DNA of 64,000 nt from Solicoccozyma terricola (Eukaryota > Basidiomycota > Tremellomycetes > Filobasidiales > Piskurozymaceae), in the NCBI GenBank assembly GCA_001600875.1, contig BCLD01000027.1, positions 74,177 through 138,176 on the forward strand, read 5' to 3'. A model generated the notes under the pieces. That model worked only from the letters and a program-made list of their open reading frames with translations. It searched no databases and had not been told where the DNA came from. This document shows, piece by piece, positions 23,737 through 32,946 of this stretch; position 1 is the first letter of the stretch, and each line of letters begins with the position of its first letter. The position numbers and the translations under genes are program-made.

Positions 23737-26700
23737 GGGGGGGGGCGTGATATGAGTGACTAATCGCGATAAGAGGTATGAACACTCGACTGCTCACCTC
23801 CTCGGTTGACGGCATCGGATATTTGCCCTTCTGCGTGAGCCACGGATGCTCCTATACCGCGGCATCATCAGCATCGGGAAGAGTCGATTAGGTCAACACC
23901 TTCTCTCACTTTGATCGCTGAGACTGTTATTCGACTTTTAGGATCTTTGATCAACATGCACTTTACGAGATCTTTGAGGTCCTCGTCCCATTCACGGGGG
24001 ATTGGTACTCTATGAGAGATGTTCTTCGATTAGCGCAGAGGTATCTTCTCCCGCACCGCCACCTATAACTCACGGGGCAGTCTTGATAGCATCATACAAC
24101 TCAAGTGGGTTGGTACTCTCAAAAGGTAACTGACCCCTGATCATGCAGTAGAGGGTGACGCCTGAGGACGTGTTCGGTGTCAGTACAGTAGGCGTATCGT
24201 TCCTGTCTTACACTCACCCAGCGCCCAAACATCAACAGCCTTGGCATGAACATCCTGTTGAAGGGCTAAGTCGTTGGAACCGCGTCAATTTCGCTGAAGC
24301 TACGGTGGGTCGAAAAATATTACTCGACCTCCTCACAAATTGCCGTCTCCGGACTCATGAATGCGGGACTACCAGCACTCTTCTTCATCCGGTCATCGCC
24401 AGAGGCAAACATCTCAGAGACCCCAAAGTCACACAGTTTCACTGTCTTGCGGTCGGCCGAGCAGAGGACGTTGTCCGGCTTGATCTATTTGATAACGGGT
24501 TTCGTGTCAGGCGGGAAAAAATTCCCTCGTACGACAAGTTGTTACTCGGTGTTACTCACGTCCCGATGAGCCACATCATTCTCATGTAGATACTCGAGTC
24601 CCAAAACCAACTGCCGCAAGTAAGATCGAGCAATCTCCGGGTCGAGAGGTTCTGCTGGTCCTTCGCCCAACTTTATCGTCATAAGGGTTCCTCCTTTCAT
24701 ATATTCCAGCACGAGGTAAAGCGAGTCCGAGCTAGGAACATCGATAGCTTCGTAAAGCATGACAAGCTGCAAGGTAGTATGTGATAAGATCAGCGTGAAT
24801 TACCTCCGTACTCGGTTGAACGCGCAAGCAAGCAAACTCACGTTCGGATGACTGGTCAACAGATAGCGAGGAGTACCAGGTCAAATTCGCGACGGTTAAA
24901 AAAAAAAACACGTAAATGCGAAATAGTTCCCCTGACTCACTCCAATTTTTTCATCACTGCAACCTCCCTCCGAATAAGCCCCAGCGGATCCTCCTCCATC
25001 TTCTCGGTGCACATTGAAGATCCTTCACTGTAAGCTGCCGAACTACCGGAACCAGCTGACATATGTCCCGATGGACCGGTGTGTCCAACGTTCCCTGGCG
25101 TCGGACTGCCTCTCGATCGTCGCTGCTTATTCTTCTCGCGCATTTCCTGTTGACGTTTTAGACGAGATTTCGAAAACTCTTTGATTGCCTTTGGAGGTTC
25201 AGGAAAAAAAGGGGTTAGGAACTCTATCGGGAATGACGACGCAAGGAATTTTTTTCCAATAACATTGTGGCCGACTCACATATTCAACACCCGTTCCAAC
25301 ATCGATCCCTTTCTCCACAGTTGCATAAGCGCCTTTCCCAATCGTTGGACCTAGAGCATACTGATTGACCATTCGTTGACCTTGTGATGTTGAATGTTGT
25401 TTCGCATTCAATGTCTCACGAACGCGATGAGAACTACTGCTCCGTCGATGTGATCCTGCGTGATGACTTGAATGAGAGGATGATATCGACAGTCTCTTAC
25501 TCGCGTTGCCTGGTGAGTTTGAAGGACCGGATGCGGATGCGGATGAACCATCAAACGCGCGAAAGCTGTCAACAGCAAGGGTATCGGCTTTTGGTAGTGG
25601 TGATGCGGTAGGAGGATCGGTGAATGAAGTATTGGATCGAGATGGTCCTGATGCGAATGAAGATAATGTTGTTCGAGGTGAAGGTCTCGTACTTTGTGCA
25701 GGTGATGAGAAAAGCCTATCTTCATATACCAGCCGATCTTCTGTTTTCTTAGTAATAGAAGGTTTCAATGTCGATTCCCTTTCCGTCCTGTCCTCTGAGT
25801 TCTCCGAATTCGATCGACTACCTCTATCCAAGGATGTTAGATTGTCAATCGGTGACATTGACAATACATCCGTTGAAATACCATGCTCTGGTTCATCCGT
25901 TCCCGATGTTCTACTCCGTCTCCGTTTTTTCAAAGTTTCTCTTCGCTTTTCGTCTTCATCCTCTTTTGCTTCTGCTGAGTGTAATGCCCTGAATGAAGGT
26001 CCTGATGAGGTACTCTCCGGAGACGACGTTTCTTGTTCTTTGACTTTGGAGGTGGTGGTGATTGTTGTTGTTGTTGTAGGTGAAATATGGTCTGAAACCG
26101 ATTCAGGTGAAGAAGCTACAAATTCTTCGTTTCCTTCGTCTTCCTCGTCTTCTTGGTTATTCTGGATACCCGTGTTGTCGGTTGCATGTATTGTAGAGGA
26201 GGAAATAGGATCTTCTACCTCTTCCTCGGGAGATGTAACTATTTCTTCATCCTTATCATCTTCCGGCGACTCTGCTAAAACCTCATCATCAATCACATCC
26301 TCCTTGGTTTCCCCATTCTTCGATTTGTCTTGTATTTCATTCACGCTATCAAGGGATTTCCTCCCACCACCACCACCACCACCACCACCACCACTCCCAT
26401 TACTACTACTACTTCTTCTCCGGTTCATACTACCCATACTTCCTCTTTTATCGATGACGGGTGTGGGAGTAGGTGGAAATACGATTGGAGTAGGTGGTAT
26501 TTCCAAACTACGTGTTGTTCCACCACCTATTTTCCCCACCTGACTCTGATCCTCTCCATCCCCATCCCCATCCCTATCCCCATCTCTGACCCGTTCATTC
26601 AGTCCAAGAAACGTGGAATGTCTAGGAGAATGATGAGGTGCAGTGAATGTATTTATTTTAGGTAAACTTGTTGGTGTTTTCCGTTTCGTTGGGGAAGTAA

Positions 26701-26773
26701 GTGATGGAGATGGAGATGGAGAGGATGATTGAGATGATGGGGTTGGTGATGTTGAGAGGAGTTTGTCTTCCAT
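23737..26773 (-). CDS. CaMKK/Sak1/Ssp1-type protein kinase, 3' end lost in gap
   Basis: Serine/threonine kinase of the group that activates AMPK/Snf1 (yeast Sak1, Tos3, Elm1; fission yeast Ssp1). The start at 26773 (MEDKLLSTSPTP) opens a roughly 440-residue disordered Ser/Thr/Glu-rich region with a Gly run encoded near 26370. Kinase domain: glycine loop IGKGAYATVEKG; lysine in KAIKEFSKSRL; a long basic/Ser insert between beta-3 and helix C (REKNKQRRSRGS) that is typical of this group; VLEYMKGGTL; HRD formed across an intron near 24560 followed by IKPDNVL; CDFGVSEMF; and SPAFMSPE in place of the usual APE. Late kinase subdomains run to about 23803 (DLVKCMLIKDPK, EHPWLTQKGKYP). Coding is last certain at 23803; anything beyond is in or past the gap. 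Confidence 0.85.
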
Positions 26774-27074
26774 TATCGGGGAGGTGTGGTGCGGTGATGC
26801 GGTGATGCGGTGATGCGGTGGAGATTGGAGGAAGGGGGGATGATGGTATCAAGGCTTGGCTTCGTGAGTGCAGATGGGGGATATTTGATCTTTGACGGGT
26901 AGTTGTTTGATGGTGTGTGTGTGTGTGGGGAGTGCAGTGCTTGGATGATCAACTGCGTCACTGTGGCTGTGTGTGTGTGTCTATCTAGATGTATCGACGA
27001 GTGGATGATGTCCCACCCAACTTGCGGCTGTGGGATGCCGAGAACGGGAATAGACACCGCGTTTCGGGGTAGAT

Positions 27075-27127
<53 letters not shown>

Positions 27128-27782
27128 GGGGGTGGTGGGTCGATGAGATGGTGGGTAGGGGTGAGGGAGGGTAGGCAGCCAGCCAGCCAGCCAGCCAACA
27201 CGACTGCGTCTCACTCTGCTCCGGCGGGAATCCTGGCTGACATGGATCAACTTCCCATGAACGACCTCACAAGGTCATCGTGAAAATACCTTCACTGACG
27301 TATGGACTAGATGAAATATCTCCAACGAGAGGAAGAAGGGAGGGAGATATTCACAGTTGAACTAGTCTCCAAATCAGCCGCCGACATTTAGAGTTCGAAT
27401 GCCATACATGTTCTTTGTTTTTACGGGTCAACATGTGGAATGGCAGACGATGTTTGTGGCTGCTGCTGCTGGTGCTGCGGCCAGGGATGCAACCAAACGC
27501 TGGATGCAACTGTGGAAAGGGACAGGTGGTGCAGACGAATGACATGGGATTACTGTGTTTGTGATTATGGCTGACATGGAGGCAGGATGTTATGTATGCA
27601 TGCCCCGTTCACGCACCACCACCACGCACCACCACCACGTCATCCAACCCGCCAACTGCGCAACTCGTTGCCCCGCTCCTCTCACGGGATGCTATACACC
27701 TCTCAACCCCTTTAACGACACATCGACTCTACAACTTCACAACCAACCAACCAACCAACCTCCCCATTCCATTTCTCAAACA
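26774..27782. promoter_or_regulatory. Divergent promoter region between kinase and dehydrogenase genes
   Basis: About 1 kb separates two divergently transcribed genes. It holds TG-rich microsatellites (about 26910-26930 and 26966-26983), a G52 tract, a 4-base agcc/cagc run near 27176-27197, and CCA/ACC-rich DNA before the dehydrogenase ATG. No gene is supportable. Confidence 0.5.
27075..27126 (+). repeat. Homopolymer G52
   Basis: Fifty-two consecutive G between two divergent genes, the longest pure tract in the window. G-quadruplex formation is chemically expected on this strand and i-motif on the other. The true length may be misassembled. Confidence 0.85.
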
Positions 27783-30354
27783 ATGTCCCACCACGCCCAC
27801 TTTGCACTCGACGAGATCAAATCCACTCTTGAATCCACCTTATCCACAGGTTCTCATGATTCAACCACCACCACCACCACCGTAAACTCTTCCAATAATC
27901 CAATCTTGGCTCCAACAGCTGTTAAAAGTGATTCATCAGATCCAATTGCTATCCCGTTTTCTAGACCACAGACTCCGAAAATTGGACATGATCAATTGGC
28001 GTTTGTAGGGTTGGGGAATATGGTGAGTTTGGAATGGGTTTTAACCGGGGGGGGGGGGGGGGGGGAGCTTGGGAATAGTAGGGAGGAAGGGAAGTTCTCT
28101 AGAAATGGTTGGCCTGGGAACGGAACGAGTTGGATGATATCATCCCGTTTGAGGTGGATTACCTCGATGCAGTTGCTATCACACACCCACGTAGACCTCG
28201 AGGTCGAATGCACTGGGAAAGGCATCTTGACCTTGCGGAAACCCCGCTTTGGCTTCAAGAAAAAAGGAATGTTCAAACCACAACAAAAGCAGCAGGAAAC
28301 GACAAATAAATGACTCCTTCCCTTCCAACAACCAGCTAGAAGGAAGAAACAGATGAATCGCGAGACGTTTTTACGTTCACACATTGCTAAGAAACCCCCG
28401 CTGACATATCCTTGCATCCACTTTGTTCCAATTCCCATCCGCCCCCAACCCCCTTTCTCTCATCCTACACTTACTCCTCGTGACACGTTACCCCCCCATC
28501 TCCTTCTTTCCGCATCATCACCCCGAAACAGGGTGCATTCATGGCGCTCAACTTGGCCAAGATGTTGACGAATGAAGAGCTGGTATGTCGTTGCTGGTAT
28601 GTGGTAGCGGATGACGTCATCAACTCACTCTCCTCCCAACACCCCCCCCCCCCCCCCCCCCCCCCCCTTTCTCCTCCTCTTCTCTCGTATCATTCTCAAT
28701 CACGTAGCCACCTCTCATAGTATGGAACCGCTCTGCGGCCAGAGTTGACAGGTTCAAGGAGATGGCGGACAAAGAAGGTGTGAAATACGTCGTTGGTGGA
28801 GATTTGGAGGACATTGGAGAGACGTGAGTGATGGGTTGGGAGGGAAAGAGGCTAGGTTGATTATGTGCATGTTCTTTTTTTTTCGGCGGGAGATGGGTCT
28901 AGGGTCGAGGAGATCCAGGAGGTGGTACGTATGGGAGAGAAGCAGAGAGGGAAGGGCTTGAGGAGGAGTCTCGGTGGGTCAGAGACCGGAAATGTCCCAA
29001 AGTTTGACACCATGATCACTTGGTGGCGAGCGTTCGGATGGCATTTTGATTGCGGTCCACCCGAGGAAAGAAGGAGAGGAGAGGAGATCATGCTTTCAAA
29101 TCGACGTATTCTGCCGCGGATGTTCTGCCTGTGTTGAAGAACCTCAGATCACCGACGACTGACGATTTTGAAAACGTCAAAAAAATCAATCTTCTCTACG
29201 CCACCCACAGCTGTGATATCATCATCACCTCCCTCGGCTCCGATGCTGCATGTCATGAAGTCTACGACAAGCTCTTCGCTGGACAACAGAGAAAGAAAGT
29301 GCAGGGAACCGGGGTCGCTCCTCATCTCGATCATGGAAAGTCGACCATTTTCGTAGACACCTCGACTGTGAGATAGTCACCTCCGACCCCGTTTTATCGA
29401 TATACTAAACACCGTAACCAAACCCACAGGTCTACCCCCACACCTCTGGAGCAATCGAACGTCAATCTTCATTATCACCATACCGACAATTCATCACCTG
29501 TCCCGTCTTTGGTCCTCCACCACTCGCCAAGACGGCTCAACTCATTCTCGCCATGTCTGGCTCTTACTGGGCTAAGAAGCACGTCAGTCACTTGTTGGTC
29601 CCGAGTATTGGTAAGAGGGTGTTGGATTTGGGGTCTAATGTGGAGAAGTGAGTGTGGGGGGTAGGAGTGGGTCGGTGGGAATCCTTTGGTCTCGGTTGGC
29701 TGATACAGTCGCTTGAAGGGCAATGAGCTTCAAGCTGGTTGGAAACTCCTTCATCCTCGGTCGTGAGCTCTATTTTCTTCCTCTTCACCGTCGGAATCCG
29801 ACCCGTTGATCGCCCTTTTCCTTGCCCTTCCAGTCATGGAATTAATCGCCGAGACAACGACGCTCGCCGATCAATCTGGCGTTGGTGCGGAAAACCTATA
29901 CACTCTTTTCGAGACGTTCTTCCCGGCACCTTCGATCTTGGGTTATGGCAGGAAGATGATCGATAATAACTTCAAGGGAGATGGTGGATTCACCTTGCAA
30001 GGAGGTATCAAGGATGCTACGTGAGTCCCCAGAGCGACGCTTGGACGGCCTTTTTGAAAAACCACCCCTTCTGACTGTGGCGTGTTCGCACAGCCACATT
30101 CGTCGACTTGCCGATGAATGCTCCGTCCCGATGCCGATCATCGACGTCGCCCACCAACATCTCATCACTGCGCGTGCTAATGGTGGAGATCAGCTTGACT
30201 GGTCCAGTATGGTTGCTGGTCAGAGGATGTCAGCTGGATTGCCCCCGTTCACAAAGAAGGTCAGTCCTCGTGGCGCTCCTTTTTCGACGAGATGCTGATA
30301 GTTCGGGGTGGTGTGGTCGTCCTGTAGACAAAATTACAGCGATATGATGAGTGA
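27783..30354 (+). CDS. NAD(P)-binding beta-hydroxyacid dehydrogenase (6PGDH/HIBADH superfamily)
   Basis: Exons 27783-28022, 28532-28582, 28708-28823, 29211-29367, 29430-29647, 29719-29762, 29834-30020, 30094-30259 and 30328-30354 give 401 residues. After about 75 Ser/Thr-rich residues comes the Rossmann motif FVGLGNM-GAFMALNLAK, interrupted by the first intron, then VWNRSAARVDRF, CDIIITSLGSD, FVDTSTVYPHTSG and CPVFGPPPLA. The C-terminal all-helical domain has GGIKDATHIRRLADE, with Lys at the catalytic-lysine position, and GGDQLDWSS. The order matches 3-hydroxyisobutyrate and related dehydrogenases; the substrate cannot be named. In the classical family the active-site block is DAPVSGG; here it reads CPVFGPPP, so a different substrate is likely. 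The first and third introns (509 and 387 nt) are far longer than others here, and the first two contain G19 and C26 tracts. Confidence 0.85.
28047..28065 (+). repeat. Homopolymer G19 (intron)
   Basis: Pure G tract in intron 1 of the dehydrogenase, 25 nt after the donor, on the sense strand. Confidence 0.9.
28642..28667 (+). repeat. Homopolymer C26 (intron)
   Basis: Pure C tract in intron 2 of the dehydrogenase, about 40 nt before the acceptor at 28707. It extends a pyrimidine-rich region and may affect splicing. Confidence 0.9.
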
Positions 30355-30527
30355 GGGAAGGTACAGGATATACATGGGCTCTTGTCAGAAATAACAGGCT
30401 TCCGTAATCATGGTCCATCGAAAATAATAAAACAAATTGCAGCGATTCGTCATCACGCCGACTCAAGTTCCGAGTCTACCAGCTCCGTCACCAAGATGCA
30501 GTCATCCTCACACTTTCACAGTCAGAC

Positions 30528-32837
30528 ATGGAGGAACAGCTCACAACCCTTATCAAACAACTCACCGAGCACTCTACCTCCGCATCTCGTCTCAAGCTCA
30601 CCACCAAAGACCTCGACCTCCTCTCCGCCAACCTAACGCCGTCCAGTGCGCCGCGAGCACGATCGCTCGCTTACCTATGTCTCAGCAAACACGCAGAGAT
30701 TGCCGCTGAGCACCGAGGTCCATCCACATCTACGTCCACAATCGACCCAGCCCTGCTATCAGGATTGACCAATTACATTCAAAATGCAGTGGGAGATACC
30801 CAAGCGGAACCGATTCTCCGATGTTTAGCTCTCCTTACTGCCCTCTTTCGGGTGGACAGCGTGTTAGCTGCAGCTCTCTTCAATGCGGAGGGAGTGCTGG
30901 ATAGCTTGATGGATCTGGTGGAGTTACCGTTCTTCGATAATACACAAGAGACTTTGGACGTGCGGATAGCAACCGCTGAGATGCTCTCTGCTGCTTGCGG
31001 CGTAAGCTCCCTCAGGGCTGTTGTTCAAGCGAAAGCGTCTGGATGGTTATCGGCAAACATGGCTGTACGGGCAAGCGAGAACGGTGGAGATTCAGAGAAG
31101 TTGGAATCACTCAGAGTCATATCAGCGGTAACGTTGACAAAGTTGTCCAAAGCGATCCAAGCAGATCCTTCAATAGGGCAAGGCTCAGTGACAGATGCTT
31201 CAAACACTACAACTTCATCGGCATCGACATCAGATCTGGCAGATATGCTCAAGACGATGGTGATATCATCAGCTTCTGGTAACAAGGATCATCATGACGA
31301 TCAAGGGAATCTCATGTCCGCACTGGAAGGCCTAGCATACTCGTCTCTGGAACCGAGGATCAAGGAGTCATTGTGCAGTGACAGAGAGTTCCTGCGAGCC
31401 CTCTGTTCCCTGGTCACCTCCTCTTCGTCACCCATAAATGCAAATTGGACGTCTGGACTTTCACCCTCATACAATCTCAACCTTGATGCATTACCAAACA
31501 ACGAAACCTCCTCTGCTGTATCTTTCGGGGTGGTGACCATCCTCGTCAACTGTCTGTCCCGTAGACCAATATTGTCCGAAGAACAGAGACAGATGGACCA
31601 ACTTCGTCGGATGGCTGCTGCGGGAGTAGCTGCTGGGGATAAAAAGACGCTCGGTGCAACCGCATCTCTCGATGCCGATCCGCTGGAAACGGACGACGCA
31701 GTCCAGCTTCGAGTAGACAGCGCGATTGACGCTGGTGTCATCGAAGCCGCCATTGCTATGGCAAAGGCCGATAGTATCAGAGTCAAGGAAATGGATGGGA
31801 GACTGTTCCTGGCGATTGTGGAAGGACCGCATCATAGAAAGGCGGTATTGGCGAAAGGCGGCGGGAAAGCTTTGTTCGATTTGGTGAAGCGATTGTTGAG
31901 TGAGACCGGGGACAAGGACAATGGCAATGTCTCGGCTGAGGTCTTACCTACAATTCAAGCTATGGCAAAGTTGGCTATTACGACGCAACCCGTGCTATTA
32001 TTCGGCCCTACCCCTTCCACGTCCTGCTTGGATTACGTCCGACCGCTGAGGATGCTTCTTCAACATCCCGATTCGTCACGGCTACAACATTTTGAAGCTT
32101 TGATGGCATTGACAAATCTCGCTTCGATCGATCCTTCGGTCGCGTCCAGGATTGCCAAACAGGACGGACTGCTGGCGGAGGTCGAGACGAACATGCTGGA
32201 TGACAACCATCTGGTACAAAGAGCAGCGGTGGAGCTGGTCTGCAACCTCGTGGTGTGCGATGAAGGTTTCACGAGGTACTCTGGCGATGTACTACCGGCG
32301 GACAGTGGTCACGAAGGAACGACGAACAACGGATCAAGCTCGCGGCTACTGATCCTCCTGGCAATGACGGACGTAGATGATTTGCAAACGATGTTGGCAG
32401 CATCCGGAGCTCTAGCAGCTCTCACTCAGTCGCAAACGGCGTGCAAGAGCCTCCTGGAACTGGGAGGTGACGGCAGCAAGCTCATGAAGAGGATAAGTAC
32501 TCTTCTCGCACCTCCTCGGGTAATATCAGAGGACGATGAGCAGGAAGACATCGAGGAAATCTCAACGCTCAGCCCGGACATGGGCCTTGTACATCGAGGA
32601 TCAGTGGTTCTCGCGAATGTCCTCGGTTACGCCAGTAATCTACCCAAGGTTGAATATCTTCGAGTAGCAGAGGTGGCGGCGAAGGAAGGGGTGATCAGGA
32701 GGCTCCTCGACTTGCTGGGAATGTGGACCAGCAAAGACCCGACGGCGCCGAAACCGACTCAGGACGTCCTACAGGCTGTGGTGGAATGCCTCAAATTGAT
32801 CAAGGGCGCGGGTGTGGACATTACAAAGCCTGCTTGA
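30528..32837 (+). CDS. SHE4: UNC-45/CRO1/She4 myosin chaperone
   Basis: A single uninterrupted exon of 769 codons, unusual in this intron-rich window. It starts MEEQLTTLIKQL and consists almost entirely of short amphipathic helix pairs of armadillo type (LRCLALLTALFRV, SALEGLAYSSLEPRIKESL, FEALMALTNLASID, RAAVELVCNLVVCDEGF, LLILLAMTDVDDLQT, MLAASGALAALTQ). Helix phrases and length (yeast She4 is about 790 residues) fit the fungal UNC-45 form, which lacks the TPR domain of animal UNC-45. The family folds and stabilises myosin motor domains, so the likely role is in actin-based polarity, endocytosis and cytokinesis. It follows the dehydrogenase in tandem after 173 bp and converges on the next gene with 109 bp between stops. 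Confidence 0.88.
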   Translation: MEEQLTTLIKQLTEHSTSASRLKLTTKDLDLLSANLTPSSAPRARSLAYLCLSKHAEIAAEHRGPSTSTSTIDPALLSGLTNYIQNAVGDTQAEPILRCLALLTALFRVDSVLAAALFNAEGVLDSLMDLVELPFFDNTQETLDVRIATAEMLSAACGVSSLRAVVQAKASGWLSANMAVRASENGGDSEKLESLRVISAVTLTKLSKAIQADPSIGQGSVTDASNTTTSSASTSDLADMLKTMVISSASGNKDHHDDQGNLMSALEGLAYSSLEPRIKESLCSDREFLRALCSLVTSSSSPINANWTSGLSPSYNLNLDALPNNETSSAVSFGVVTILVNCLSRRPILSEEQRQMDQLRRMAAAGVAAGDKKTLGATASLDADPLETDDAVQLRVDSAIDAGVIEAAIAMAKADSIRVKEMDGRLFLAIVEGPHHRKAVLAKGGGKALFDLVKRLLSETGDKDNGNVSAEVLPTIQAMAKLAITTQPVLLFGPTPSTSCLDYVRPLRMLLQHPDSSRLQHFEALMALTNLASIDPSVASRIAKQDGLLAEVETNMLDDNHLVQRAAVELVCNLVVCDEGFTRYSGDVLPADSGHEGTTNNGSSSRLLILLAMTDVDDLQTMLAASGALAALTQSQTACKSLLELGGDGSKLMKRISTLLAPPRVISEDDEQEDIEEISTLSPDMGLVHRGSVVLANVLGYASNLPKVEYLRVAEVAAKEGVIRRLLDLLGMWTSKDPTAPKPTQDVLQAVVECLKLIKGAGVDITKPA

Positions 32838-32946
32838 TACGTGTGTGTACAGGGACATTATCATTGAGATAGACATATGTCGTGCATCCTTTTTGCGCCA
32901 AATTTTCTACTAGAGACTACATGATACCAATCGCCGCAGTGACGAC

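Noticed and set aside
22909..23815. Several long open frames spanning the 600-base gap
   Set aside because: They consist mostly of unknown residues; the frames are open only because N cannot form stops.
25506..26543. 345-residue open frame antisense to the kinase N-terminus
   Set aside because: It is the mirror of a low-complexity Ser/Glu-rich coding region, which keeps the opposite frame open. It contains Ser/Val runs and no motif, and the sense frame continues into a clear kinase domain.
28109..28309. 66-codon open frame inside dehydrogenase intron 1
   Set aside because: Starts at a non-ATG codon, has no recognised motif and sits inside a canonical intron; kept only as a note under the long-intron finding.
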